Assembly: GCA_019096195.1 (NCBI GenBank)
Contig: JAGTXK010000122.1
Location: 7,501-71,500, forward strand
From: Boletus sp. NGJ
Lineage: Eukaryota > Basidiomycota > Agaricomycetes > Boletales > Boletaceae
Direction of reading: 5' to 3'
DNA length: 64,000 bases
The notes below the pieces were generated by a model that was not told the DNA's origin, made no database searches, and saw only the letters and a program-made list of their open reading frames with translations. This document shows positions 11,207 to 22,949 of the stretch, in pieces. The translations under genes and the position numbers were made by a program. Numbering within the stretch: position 1 is the first letter of the stretch; every line of letters begins with the position of its first letter.

Positions 11207-12022
11207 CTGTAGCCGTCTGTATGGAAGCAACCGTAATGCATAACACTAGGTGGTTGCATTGCTAAAAATAACACATAATGGTGTGCTGGTTGCTAAAATT
11301 TTCTGGTGTCACGCAACTTGGCCAGCTTGGTTGCTAACAATAGCAACGTAATGCATAACAGTGGGTAAAAGGTAGTTACAAGCATTCATTGAAGTTAATA
11401 AAAGCCCAGATGTCCTCGTACTCCCCTGCAGCCTCCAATGAATTGTTAGGACCTTTTACTGTGCTTTGAACACAAAGTGGGGTGCTGTCCACCTCGGCAG
11501 GAATCTGATATGTGTTTCGAAGCAGGCTTCAAGATTCCTATTGAAGGCATACCACACCCCCTCATCATCGATAAAGTCCGTGTCCAGGCCAAAATGGTAA
11601 TTGGACTCCTTGGGATTGAGAGGCAGAGTATTCAGAAGGTGTTCAAGCAAACTCTGTAGATGATGGATCCATGAGATGAGTTCTGAGGATGGGCCTTTGT
11701 GAGTCAGAGAGGTCATAATTGAGCTACAAGTCCATAGCAGTACGAAGTGCAGGTACTAATTTTCTGAAAATTTCGCTCATGGCTGTACTATCATTCTGTT
11801 TGCAATGATGACATAGAATGTCCATTCCTATATAACCATATACTGTTACTCCAAGTCCAAGTCTGAGTCTGGTTGCTAAAGGTTCCCCCATAATGCCAGC
11901 ACCAGCCACCAGGTTGCTAACAATGGCAACATAACACATAATGGGGGTCCGGTTGCTAAGCACGGAGTCAGGGGTAAGCGTAACGCACTCCCACCCGGTT
12001 GCTTCCATACAGACGGCTACAG
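11207..12022. mobile_element. Non-autonomous DNA transposon with TA duplications
   Basis: A perfect inverted repeat starting CTGTAGCCGTCTGTATGG is found at 11207-11233 and, reverse complemented, at 11996-12022. TA dinucleotides flank both ends, giving an 816-base element. Several GGTTGCTAA(C/A) subterminal motifs lie on the + strand inside both ends, next to aacacataatgg blocks. Two short minus-strand frames inside (11456-11716 and 11724-12008) match no transposase I know, so it probably depends on an enzyme encoded elsewhere. Superfamily (Tc1/mariner-like by the TA) is inferred. Confidence 0.75.
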
Positions 12023-12024
12023 TA

Positions 12025-12584
12025 CTGATGAACGAACTATGCTTACTTCAGCCAGCTATTGGCTCACTCAGCTGCGCCCGGGGTCCTTGCTCGGTTGTCT
12101 CTCCGAGGCGCGACTTTCGAGAATGTGTTTTCCACATACTTATGAAAACAGCTTTAAAACATTGGAGACTTTGGGAAACATTGAATTGCACAATGTCATG
12201 GAAGGTCTTGTGCACCTAAGTATACCAATTCCATTAAACTCCTATGGTTCGTATCGTGATGGATGTTGATACGGAATCGATGCAAAGCGAGGTATTAGAC
12301 ACCTATGCACAACTTTTCCGACGAGGCTAACATTTCATGTACCTTCTCGTCTCTTGAGCTGTTGCACTTTCCAGAGTGCACTTTTTCATAGTTTCAAGGG
12401 TGTACATATATAAATATATATTGACCTGTAAAATATCTTGTTGATCGGTCGTTAGGGGACGTGCGACGGGCCGTACAATGTAACGTAGCATCAAGCTACC
12501 AGCGGAATGGTTGTAGAAAGTGACTTGGGGTTCGAAAGGAAAAGCATCGCTTGTGAAGGACCCGATAAAGCCACGTTTTGCTCG
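12025..12584. other. No gene seen
   Basis: Unique-looking DNA between the miniature element and the Ser/Pro-rich gene. It holds an AT-rich patch (tatataaatatatat near 12408-12423) but no supported coding. Confidence 0.5.
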
Positions 12585-13526
12585 TCACATTACGTATGCC
12601 AACGCTCTCAGCACCTCCTGCGTTTCTGGCTTACTCAGCTCCCTGCTCAACCAAGACGGCCTGTTCTCCTTCTTGGCCGTGCCCGAACCAGACATCAGAG
12701 ACGTCAACGACATTCGCTTGCTCTCTCTCCTGCCATTCCTCGCGTCTGTGCTGGCCGTCGCCGCTGGCATGACAGGCAAGGAGAAACGGCTCACGTTCAT
12801 CCGTACACGCTGGGGGATTGAGAGCGATACAGGACGTGTTTTTCCCGAGCTAGAACGTGCCCCATCGTCCAGCCCGACGATCGGCTCAGCGGAAGCGGTC
12901 CGAACCGAACTAGAATCAGATGCTTCAGGAGGAAGGCGCTGTTCCGCCGAGACTTCCGGTCCCATCTCCGCCTCTACACCGGAGATGAGCGTGGAAGATC
13001 TGGAGAGCGGAGATTCTGGAAGTTCTTCTGTGAGTGTGGTGGGCAATTGGAAGGAGATGCGGCGAGCATTGAGATGTGGCACCGGCACAGGCTCGAGGAG
13101 TGACGCCTCGACGTGGGTCTGTGGTCTGACATCACTCGGGGGAGTGGTCGTCGTCGAAGTTGAGAGGGTTGACTGTGCAGGGTCTCGTCCGATGATGAGG
13201 ACTGGGGAAAGAGTGTCTGAGATAGGGGTTGATGTGGTGATTGGCGACTGGGAGATGGGACTCAAGAGGGAGCGGAAAAGGGAGGTGCGTGGTCGCGTGG
13301 TGGATGGGTTTGTGTTGATTGGCTCGAGTCGCGGCGGGTCTGGGCGACGCGACTTGGATGAAAATGGTTCGGGAGAGAACCGTTGTGTGAGCCGTACCGA
13401 ATCAGCGTTTGCCTTGGTTCCGCGACGACTCCGAAAGCGGAATACGCGGGAAAGAGAGAAAGAGAATCGTGCAAACATGATGGTGATGGTGCGCGTCTCG
13501 GAAAGTGGTGCCAGCACCCACTGCAA
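12585..13526 (-). CDS. Ser/Thr/Pro-rich hypothetical protein, 313 aa
   Basis: The protein is unrecognised. The minus-strand frame has a basic N-terminus (FRFRSRRGTK, about residues 30-39), a long Ser/Thr/Pro-rich middle and a C-terminal segment with RRESKRMSLTSLMSGSG and SWLSRELSKPETQEVLRAL. The pattern of RxS and SP sites is typical of disordered, phosphorylated fungal regulators. It was preferred over a longer overlapping plus-strand frame (12520-13743), whose translation is Arg/Gly/Glu-rich in the manner of an antisense shadow. The start could lie elsewhere, because an upstream exon is not excluded. Confidence 0.45.
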   Translation of the reverse strand: MQWVLAPLSETRTITIMFARFSFSLSRVFRFRSRRGTKANADSVRLTQRFSPEPFSSKSRRPDPPRLEPINTNPSTTRPRTSLFRSLLSPISQSPITTSTPISDTLSPVLIIGRDPAQSTLSTSTTTTPPSDVRPQTHVEASLLEPVPVPHLNARRISFQLPTTLTEELPESPLSRSSTLISGVEAEMGPEVSAEQRLPPEASDSSSVRTASAEPIVGLDDGARSSSGKTRPVSLSIPQRVRMNVSRFSLPVMPAATASTDARNGRRESKRMSLTSLMSGSGTAKKENRPSWLSRELSKPETQEVLRALAYVM

Positions 13527-13743
13527 TTGTTTAGGAGAGAGACTGTTGAAAAGTCGATGGGAGAACGGCGACTGGTCGAGAAGCCTGATGCGATTGCCCT
13601 CACTTAATAGTGGTTCTCGGTTGAGAGCTGTACCCTATGAATCGACGCGCCGTATGATGGCAACTTATCATCGGATAAGGATGGCGATACGCCAGCTGCG
13701 GGGTCGCCAAGGACTGCCTCGGTGCAGTGATCGCGGCCCTTGA

Positions 13744-14870
13744 AGGGCGAATGAGTACATAAGAGTTGGAAGTAGGTTCGGAGGGATGCAGCTTGATTTA
13801 CGTCGAACGCAAGATTCAGCCGAACGCTGGTAAGCTCCGTGAGTTTGGTTACCCATCGTCTTGTAGGTAATTAGCTGCAACGTGTCCTGTAACTTAATCC
13901 AGAGATGAGTAACTGGCCTCAGGACGTCAATGAGCGACCCGCTGAGCGCTGGCGCTGCTAAGGCTGTGCACCGCTGATCGGACTGCCTGCACTGCAAAGT
14001 ACATATTCAAATCTATGGATTAGGCTGAGATGCAGTCATTGAAACCGTTATCACTGACTTCTGATAAGCCAGACTAGATATCGCGTCATGGCCTATTTTA
14101 TTGATCTAAAATCCCAATAGAAACCCAAAGCATTCGAGAGTGAAAACGTTTCCGGGTGAGAGAGTAACGTTAAGTAAAGGCTCGGTTATTGCTCGGTTAC
14201 GATGTTTTCCTGTCGGTCACACTTGCGTTCCACCACAGCCTGCCATCGAGAGCTGTGATTTGGAGGACAGCCGTTAAGAAAAAAAGGGGGGGATTAAGGC
14301 CCTACTAGGCTTTTTCTGCCCTGGTGATTGGCTGTGATGCTCAAACTTGAAATCCACTAGCAACTGTTCCAAGCTCGGCACCGGGAGGGACTCGGAGCTA
14401 ACCTCAATGAATCAACCAAGTTGGTCGGTGTTTGGGGTGCTAGTGTAGAGAACATCGATGAGGTCGACATTGTGTTTCGTAGCTTCATTGCGCAAGTACA
14501 CGGACGTTCTTGAGATCTGCCCAGATTTTTTTTCTGTCTATCTGAACTTCATAAATCTTGTTTGTTTTCTTCAAGAGGCTTTCCAGATACAAGAATTTGC
14601 GGCCATCTCGACAAACCCCTGTCAAACAAGATTTGCCTCCACGCCTGTGATCGCGACATACCGCGAAAGCGCCACTCAGAACACGAGACAATGGGGGCTT
14701 TGGATGACACCACTACACGACATCTTATCGAGTATTCGCGGATTGGATACAAGCACGAGGACCCAATGTTTCGTCAATGTCCGCCCCGCACGAGTGCTGA
14801 AATATTCTATACGCAGATTGGATGGCGACAACACACAATAGGGAAAAGCCAGACAACAAAACATGAGTAG
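13744..14870. other. No gene seen
   Basis: This stretch holds a homopolymer run near 14278-14291 and a few short frames in both directions without recognisable features. It may be decayed sequence belonging to the CHAT relic on its right. Confidence 0.4.
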
Positions 14871-14874
14871 AGAA

Positions 14875-15285
14875 CTAGACGCCGAGATGTATTTGGTCAA
14901 ATGGTATACCCACCAATTTCTTCACCGTGCCGTTCAACGCCAATCCTGCGCGGGTATAATCCAGACGACCAGAGTCGTCTCTCATGTTGTCGTAGGACAC
15001 CGACGTGATCTTGGTCGTCTCACCAACGACCACTGCCCACATCGTCCCGATCACAGAACGGAACCCGGCGAACTGTATCGCCGACGCGAGACGGATCTCC
15101 TCATCTGAACTCCCCTCGTCCCCGACAGTCATATGACAGGCGGAGGGATATGCAGATTGGGGGTTCCCTAGTTCACACTGAATGATACGTTCGATCGTGA
15201 AGTGTCTATCGTGGCCAGTAAATGCGGACTCGAACGGCTGTTTCCGATTCGGGATGCTATGACACACCGGGTTCCTCGGTGACGT
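14875..15285 (-). pseudogene. CHAT-domain protein, C-terminal fragment
   Basis: The translated end matches the C-terminal half of a CHAT domain, the caspase-like peptidase fold common in agaricomycete TPR-CHAT proteins. It has a VCH motif at the catalytic His position followed by KQPFESAF, then SACHMTVGDE carrying the catalytic Cys. FAGFRSVIGTMWAVV, TRAGLALNGTVKKL and a C-terminal FDQIHLGV follow. The frame ends at a natural-looking C-terminus. The N-terminal half of the domain and the TPR repeats are absent, because upstream sequence belongs to an SH3-type reading. It is therefore a fragment, although the residues it keeps look intact. Confidence 0.62.
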
Positions 15286-15411
15286 GGGCGATGCAGGACT
15301 CTTGACCCTCGACGTGAGTGAATGTGGCGAGGCCGTCAACGCGCTGCTCAATGTTGGCCAGTTCGGCGTCGACGGAAACAAGTTCGTTGGCCCCCTTGGC
15401 TTTCGCTTGAT

Positions 15412-15744
15412 CTAAACGAACAAAGTATTTCCGTTTTGATGCAGAATGTGGAAGATCGTGCCGTCTAGCACGAATGAGGACAGTGAGCGTGAGCGTGTAA
15501 GACGAGATGTAGAGATTGGCGAGATTCCGTTGGCCCTTCCTAAACGGACCGGCGGGATGGAGGGGGAAAAGAGCGAACTCAGCGGTGGGGTGTGTTTGGG
15601 ATGGTTGGAGGTATCCTTACCTGCCACTATCCGTAGTTGTACTGGTCGTTTTTTAATGATCTCGATAACTTGTCCAGCTTCAAAGGCTATTTCGTTCTCA
15701 TGTCCGGGCACGATGTTGTACAGAGCGTACACATATTCAAGCAT
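15412..15744 (-). pseudogene. SH3-domain gene fragment
   Basis: The start reads MLEYVYALYNIVPGHENEI, then FEAGQVIEIIKK, which is the first half of an SH3 fold (ALYDY...E(I/L)SF..GD.I.VI). A splice donor (GTAAGG near 15623) and acceptor (CTAG near 15460) could join it to DGTIFHILHQNG, but that replaces the usual WW and GxxPxNYV parts. A stop then follows. In another frame a coiled, charged stretch (ANELVSVDAELANIEQRVDG, about 15340-15395) leads toward the CHAT fragment. It is probably a relic or an unresolved chimeric gene, so the exon model is tentative. Confidence 0.45.
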
Positions 15745-16311
15745 CGTGGAGGAGTTTAGGATAAAAGGAGTTAACCTAGCCTAGATATGCGAGCATTAAG
15801 TGGCGAGTAACGCGAGGGTCGCACAGACATCTTGCTCTGAAGGCGTACGACAAGTTGAAGTCATTCAGTTGGTCGTTCTGTGTGGTCGTATTTGCTTCTC
15901 GTCTTGAGTCCAAATTAGGCAAGTGTAGTGGTCCAACACCTCTACCCCGCGCAAACGAGATGCGTTGCTAAAGAGCAAGGTGATGCTCCCAAGCAGATCT
16001 TCCAGGATGATATTTTGGGAGTGGCATTTGTTGTACTTGCGAGATTTCTACTGGTTTTGAGCATCGAAACCTTGAGCTTGGTGAAATGATTTCCTTAGTC
16101 ATCTCGGCTCGTGGGAACTTCAAGGACGTTCGACCCGGAGTTTCAAGCTCAAAAACAACTTCAATGAAAACAACGCTAACTGCCAGCGAAATATCCATTG
16201 AACAAAGCAATTGGTCACCCTGACACAGCATTACATTGTGCTTTGGTGGAGCCACTGCTCCTGAGCAAGATGTGTTCCGAACTCCACAAACGCTCATCTT
16301 GATTCCACACT

Positions 16312-18755
16312 ATGTCGTCTCTTCCCAATATCGACCTGTCGGGGAGCGGAGCAGAATGCGCCAATCGTCATGATTCCAACTCGAATATGCCACCGCCGAG
16401 CTTTGGCGAGCACGATACCGCCTCACAATTCAGGTTGACCTCTGGTCAGAACCACGAATTGACAGGGCCTGCCACCGGGTCTACTTCCCATCAACTATCC
16501 GAAAACTCTGAAAGGACTATGCTCGGCGGGTTTTACGATGGTGTCATGTTTGATAACACGTCTTCTGTCACTCTCCAAGACGAGTTTCCGTGGCACGAAG
16601 TCGGTGTCAACAAGTGTATGCAAAAGATTCCATCTACTATCGTCCCCGCTTTGTTGCAAGGAGTCAGCGACGTTTCTCCCTCTCGATCTTCTTTGGACGG
16701 AGTAGATGGCGAGTCTTGCGAGGTGAAAGAAGACTCGAGTGATTCAGGAGATCTGCCACGATATTCTGCGGCGCAGAAAAGAAAGTGGATAGCTCGGAAA
16801 GACGATAACGTCGTGCATGGCAGTCACTGGGTCAGATCTCCCAGACCCTTTGACAGCTTTTACAACGTGAGTTTTTTTTTTTTTGCATATCCTCGATTGG
16901 TGGACTGGTTCGAGCTCGCATCGCTGTAGCCTGTCGAGGACTGGGTTATACATAACAGACCGATTCTGCAAGATTACGCCGACCGCCAGACGTCGTTGCC
17001 GCTGGGGTGTAGGCTTGAGGTATCAGTACGTATGCCGTGAACCTTTCACACACACCTCGTCTGACATATCCTAGATAGACGAACCACCACAGTTTATTCT
17101 GGGTGCAATCCAGCTGCTCGTCAATCGCGATCGAGAAGACTATACTGAGCGTTCTCGGCAACTTGGTCCTCGACTCATAGAAAACTTTGTGGATATCGAC
17201 CGCTGGGCAAAAGAGTATTTTCGATCCCGACATGGTACACAACTCGTGGACAGTGACGTTTCTACCGTATGTTTCACAATGTCGTTCGTCGTTGCTCATT
17301 ACTCAATTCTCACATCTTCCTGCCTAGTTATTGACGATAGTGATGAACAATTTCTACGAAGGTCAAGTTCAGCTGATCGACCGGTTAGTCGAGTTCGCTC
17401 TCCAGAATATGCGCTCTTGCGGAAGAAGCAATCTGGGTGTCGAGGATTTCGCATTCGGTTTTGGTTAGTCCTTGGGTGTGATCTCGAGAAAGGTCGATTT
17501 CACTCAGGCTTCGAATAGACTTCAAAATGAGCCAGGATCTGCCTTTTTATGTCGAGACAAGTTCACAGATCAGAGAACGTGGGTGGCCAACTTCTATACT
17601 TGTAGCGTAAACTGACACATTTCCGAAGCCCTGCCGATTCGTGCTGTAGAGGTCCCATCAGCCCCGAAGCCTGTCGTAACAAGCTCTGGCCGTCAAGTGA
17701 AGCCTACGGAGCGCGCGCAGGCGGCATCCGAGCAAGCCAAAATAAATGCGGGCGGGAGACGAAACAAGGGCATAAATACCTCTCAAGTCAAAGATAAACA
17801 AGCTACGAATGGTGCTGTCCCGGGTGGGCGTCAAAAGAACAATTCCGCACAACCCTCTTGCAACCCTACGGTTTCAGAAACATCCCCGTCATCGCAGGCT
17901 GACCCACATGTGGCGGTGCCTGCTCCGCCCAAAACGACCAGCAAGCACGCGAAACACGGTCCCATACGGCCGTCAACTCTCGCGCTACCCCCAATCTCAC
18001 CTGGCTCATCGTCAACACCAGGAAATACGCATCTGCGATCGGATGGTAGCTCCAAGTCAAAACAGAGAGCCTCTGCCTCAGCAGATAGCTCGAAAATTAT
18101 TAGATCCTCGGGATCGAACCCCGCCATCCGCTCATCGCTTCGTTTGAAAATCAAACCCCCTGCGTTGAGTTCACCAGCTTCGACGGTCCCCGCGACAAAC
18201 GACTCAGGGTCGGCTTTGAATAACACAAATGCTTCGTCTCCCCAGACAATTACCCCGGCGGGCGCTACGAGTGAGGGATGTGGCGCTTCACGTTCTAGAG
18301 GCACCCGAGCTCGACATCCTTCTAATTGGCGTGGACGTGGACGTGGACACGAACGTGGGGATGCATCGCTGACTCTGAGAGCGGAGACTCGTGAAGTTAT
18401 ACCTGACAACACGAAAGTTCAGCCAACGGCACGCCCGGTGTGCTCGGGCAATGTAGCCGCAGTAAACCTGCCTATGATGCACCCGACTCTGGTGGATGCG
18501 CTCAGGAGCGCGGTAGGTACGAAGTCCGGGTCACGGTCGCGTGGCACTGATGACAGTATCGGCGTTCGCGACGACGACGGCCCTTCTTTGTCTCGGAGCA
18601 TGAAACCTCTTCTACTACCGAATGACCCCGACCACCCACAGGGAAAGAAACGCAGGGTGGGAGACTGCGAGGGTCAAAAAAAATGTGTTGTATCTCCAAG
18701 TTTAGGGCTCGGCAATTCCCCGCACCCGTTCATGCCCAAGGAGTTGTCCGGATAA
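16312..18755 (+). CDS. Five-exon hypothetical protein, probably nuclear, ~699 aa
   Basis: The family was not recognised. Exons 16312-16866, 16930-17019, 17075-17266, 17328-17463 and 17629-18755 join in frame through GT-AG introns of 63, 55, 61 and 165 bases. The middle third (RYSAAQKRKW, PVEDWVIHNRPILQDYADRQ, EPPQFILGAIQLLVNRD, LIENFVDIDRWAKEYF, MNNFYEGQVQLIDRLVEFAL) is helical and looks like a folded domain. The C-terminal half is disordered and Ser/Pro-rich, with an RGRGRGHERG patch and GKKRRVGD, which resembles a nuclear localisation signal. An RNA- or chromatin-linked role would fit but is only inference. The last intron is the least certain, and the C-terminal exon could be a separate gene. 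Confidence 0.65.
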
Positions 18756-19166
18756 TATCTCCGAGATAGCGTCCGAGTCGGCGCGCTCTTTCTTTCACAT
18801 TCATGATCAGGTGATCGCTCTGTCTCTCGTTCATAAAGGCCTGGAACAAGTACATATTAATAGTTTGGTCTCGGATGCTGTGCGTCTTGAATGATACTAC
18901 AATGTGGGATTAGCCTCGTTGGGCCCACTGGCAGAGTTGCTATCCTTGAGAATCGAGCTCTCATGGGCTTACCTCGCCTCGCACGTTTCTCTCGATTATC
19001 GTATCGTTGGTTGATTCGAGTTCCTTTTGTAGAACACCAGCCTCGAAAGAGCGCACGTCTGCGCAAGATTCCTCCCGCATAAATTCTTCATCCGACTTAA
19101 TTTAAATCCCAAGGCAAAAGTGGCTCTTTTTCACACACCACACGAAATAAACAATGTCGCAATCGA

Positions 19167-19836
19167 TCAGTGGTTGATGAGATGCTCGAAAGGATGCATT
19201 GATTCGGAGACCGTACCGTGCAAAACATTGTACACCTGTCCAGTATCGTCCGAGGGGTGGTAGTGCTTATCATTCAATTTAGCCAAACGTGGAATTAACT
19301 TATTAACTTGCAGCCCTCGCGTTTTTTTTTGGGTCGATCCCAAATACTGATTGATAACAGTGATGCCGGCCCGTTGTGAAAAAATGTCCAGGTTAGCGCT
19401 CAGCCACTGCTGCGCGTACATACTTTTTAGATGGGCGGAGCTTTCCCCATGGACTCTTCCTGTGCGTACCGTAATCTGCATGTGGCACAGTCTGTGCTGC
19501 GATCATTGCCGCCACAACAAGGTACCATCGATTGGATGCCAAGATCAAACGGAGAAATCTATTTAAGGTACTCTTTCTGGCACGTTTGCATCTCGGGGGC
19601 CTATCAGCAGGTTGATCTAGGCGTGTCTTGAGTCTTGACACACTGACATACTTTTCTCGACGTGTCACCGCAACTCTACGATGTATTACAAGATGATTGG
19701 CGGTGGGCCGATGCGCTGGCGTTTTGTACAGCTCACCGATGACTGTCCCTTGCGTGACACCGACAGGAAGCAAGAGAACATGATGTGCGGTGCCTGATGG
19801 CGGCAAACGAGAGAGATTACACACGGCTAGTTCCAT
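19167..19836 (-). CDS. Tentative multi-exon hypothetical gene
   Basis: Read on the minus strand, a first exon from 19836 (MELAVCNLSRLPPSGTAHHV) ends at a good donor (GTATGTCAG). A 51-base intron with CTGCTGATAG at its end returns to the same frame. A second candidate intron (GTATGTACG ... GCTAACC ... CAG) precedes a segment ending YHPSDDTGQVYNVLHG and a stop at 19167. No family is recognised, and the model rests only on splice signals and open frame. The surrounding 18756-19166 has no gene I can support. Confidence 0.3.
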
Positions 19837-21296
19837 CCGGTTGGACCAATAGCATCTCTCGAGACACTTGGGTACAGGAGAGGACCCTACCCATGACCTA
19901 ACATTAGAGGATAGTTAGGGGTGACAGCGAAAAAAAAAAATCCCTCACGTACTTACATAGGTGGGACAACAGGGACAATGTTCGGAACCGACCACGGTTT
20001 TCGCGGCCAAGTCCACTCGCTGATATGGTATGCGTATGTTATGTTGTCCATACATTCGCTATGGGGCCAACGTATCTAGTACAAAGCCGAAGAAGCGCCA
20101 GACAGCCTGAGCTCCAGGGACCAGGATACTGGAAAAAAAACTGACGTTAGATGTATGTAGTGTTCTAGGCCACGCACCGTGAGGCCAATTAGACTTCATA
20201 CTTGGATTAACGCTGACACGTATGATGAAGGGCCTGATAAAGTAAACGGGTCACGTTTGACAAGCATGGGAGGGAAGTTGGAAGACCTAGCGGGCGACCT
20301 TCGGGTCCGCCGTGTAGCCAGTGCACGAATGTCATGTTGAAGGGTACTGATCAATTTTCCCCTTTTTTTAAAAAAAAAAAAAAAAAATTCTGTTTCTGTT
20401 TCTTTTTCTTTTTCCCTCGCAGATTCTGCGGTCGGGTCACGGGAGAGAAAACTAATGGTGAACAAAAGCAATGCGATGCACTCGTGCGGGACAAAATTGG
20501 ACGGATGGAACTTGGTGCAAACCTTGTGCTGTGGGGATAAATTCAAAAGGTGTTGGTATGTTTTTTTTTTCTCCTTACGTTGGTGTTGTAGCAACGTGCG
20601 ACCTATATGTAAATAAGGTACCTCCTGGCAGGGAATATTAATCACTTGCGACAATGGATCTGCCATCGCCAGACCATTGACACCTTCCCCCAGTCCGTTC
20701 TCCCTTTCCTCACCGTCCGGCCCTCGTGCATGTCTTGGAACCCGACGCCACATCGGGCTTTACAAGTCCCATCGTGGGACGAAGAATGGGCCTAAAGATG
20801 TATACGTTCATCGCATCTATCAGTGAGAATTTGAATAGCTAGGGAACGGAAACCGTGTATTGCTCGGAAACGACGGTGACTGGATTCAGAAATAGACAAT
20901 GGGATGGGAAGCTACTTAAAAGTGTTGTCATCCTGGGGAAATGTTCACAGCGTAAAACGGGTAGGCTCATGCAAAACCATCCCACCTGTGGCAACTGTCA
21001 ACCCTTGTCACGCTGAGGTGGGATGAGGCCTACCTTACCAGTGAATGGCCAGAAGACTGGAATTCTCGCAATAAGAGAGGTAAGTTTGGGTTTCAGTAGG
21101 GTATGCAACAGCGATCTGGTCACGACAATGTACACAAAGGGCAGACTATAAAACCAAGAACAGCGCGCGAGTACCATATACGCAGCACGTCGTAGATGAT
21201 AGTTGTCTACATTTTGAACACATATACTAAATGACCAAACATGGATCCCGAGAGAAGGAAAAGATCGTAATAACTGCATGGGCATCTTCATCATCA
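19837..21296. other. Intergenic, no gene seen
   Basis: The stretch contains poly-A/T tracts (near 19930, 20135, 20368-20389 and 20561-20572). A Lys/Phe-rich minus-strand frame crosses one of these tracts and looks spurious. Nothing recognisable was found. Confidence 0.5.
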
Positions 21297-22949
21297 TCAA
21301 ATCGCTCTCCCGAATGACGCAGTCCAGTTTACCTGCTTGGACATCTCATCTACCAAATATTTGGCTGCTTCTGCATCGAGCCCACAGGCCTGGAGGCGTG
21401 TTTGCCAATACGGGGGCTCATACCCATGATGGAACCCGATGCACTTGGAGACCTCGAGCCGAACCTCCGGGGAACCCCCGCAAACGTTGACAGCTCTATC
21501 GAGTGCATCGCCAATTGTTGGCATGTCAGTGAGAGAATAAGTATCAAGCTGGTCAACGTATGGAGGAGGAGGGCCAATACCAGTTCGGCAAGCGTGATCG
21601 TCATTGAACACGTATAACGGGCTATCCTCTCGGACGATGTCATCCGATGGAAGCTCTCCATTTAGCTCCTGCCAATTTTGTCGCAACGAGTTTCTGTTGA
21701 AGGTGTCGGTAGGCTCCGACTCTTCCGAACCTGGAACAGGACTAGGGACGGGCTGAATTGGCAGTGGGCGTGCAGGTGTGAATGGATGCAAAGCAGTGCA
21801 TAGGACAGGTGTGGAAGGCTGTTCGTCGGGTAGAGTTTGCTTGAGCATGCCGCTCTTCGAATCTGCATCTTGTTCATCGGCGGGGATGGGCGGCAAGGGT
21901 ACATCCGGAGGACAGGTCTTTGGTGGCGTTACTCGGCGACGACCTGGTGACAGGGGTACTCTTGGGCTTGGCTGGCCCATATGTTGATACCGAGGATAAA
22001 AATCTGACTCCTCTGAGGAAGAAGTCCGTGCTGAATTAGGGTAGCTTCGTGGTGACCAACGATGGGGGATTTGTATCGGTGGTGGAAGCGTTGGGCAAAG
22101 AAGGCCACGAGACAAGACACGATCCAGATTTCGGTTACAGAGGGAAACTGGTGATGGTGGAAACTCTGGAGGTGGTGTCACCTTGCTGGGGGACTGAGAG
22201 GAAGCTCCTACTGGGTGTGACATGTAGCGATATCGGAGATGAAATCCTGAGTCTTCCGGGGAAGACGTGACTGGTGAGTTGGGGCCTGGTAGTCGTAATG
22301 ATCTGTTGGAAGGGATTTTGATTCGTGGTGAAGGAGACTGTGAAGCATGTTGAGGAAGTGGTATCGGTCGACTTGTGTTGGGTTTCCCAGGAAAGAATTC
22401 CACCTTTTTGGAAGAGTCCCACGAAAGGCGCACGGGAGAGACTGACGGACCCGTCGGCTGTGGCGAATGGACGGTAAGCTCGACTGTTGGGGAAGAAAAA
22501 GAGCTGGGTCGTGCACTGATAGGTGAAGGTAAAGGTTCGAGCATCCGTCCCTCTGACCTTCTCTTGATGGAATAAGGGAGGGGAAGATCTGGAGCCTTGG
22601 GTAGAAACGTCTCGGCTCTGGCATCGCGGAAAGCATTGTGCAAGGAGGTATCCTTGATGAACTTGGAGGACGTCAGATGTGGTCTTGGTTGAAGCGAACG
22701 AATAGGGACGAGCCTTTGACTCGATATCTCGTAGTTTAACCAAGATGTGCTCGGTGTTACGACCTTTGTCTTGTTTGTGTCGAATCCATGTCACCAAGGC
22801 CCGCCTGGCCTTGTCAGTGTCTCTCCCGCAATTTGCTAGGACGGCGATAACCTATCTTTAGTGTTAATATAACATCATGAAGAGTTGAATTCTTGGATCA
22901 GAACCTCGACACGAGTGCCACCGTTGAAGCTGACGGAATCGTTAAACAT
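21297..22949 (-). CDS. Pro/Ser-rich hypothetical protein, start region unresolved
   Basis: The family is unknown. The main frame runs from a stop at 21297 up to about 22790. It is rich in SP/PP motifs (LPPIPADEQD, PPPPYVDQLDTYSLTDMP) with two similar internal segments (SSPEDSGFHLRYRYM and SSEESDFYPRYQHM), and it ends in an ordered-looking C-terminus (ALDRAVNVCGGSPEVRLEVS, QACGLDAEAAKYLVDEM). The frame stays open upstream of its first apparent start, which is a TTG codon, so that is not the true start. A short exon beginning at the ATG at 22949 (MFNDSVSFNGGTRVE), spliced at 22904/22851, is a likely beginning. The junction between this reading and the main frame could not be resolved. Confidence 0.6.

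Noticed and set aside
12520-13743. 407-aa plus-strand open frame
   Set aside because: Its translation has the Arg/Gly/Glu bias of an antisense shadow over the Ser/Pro-rich minus-strand gene, and no motif supports it.
20196-20753. 185-aa minus-strand frame
   Set aside because: It is carried by a poly-A/T tract (Phe and Lys runs) and has no family features.
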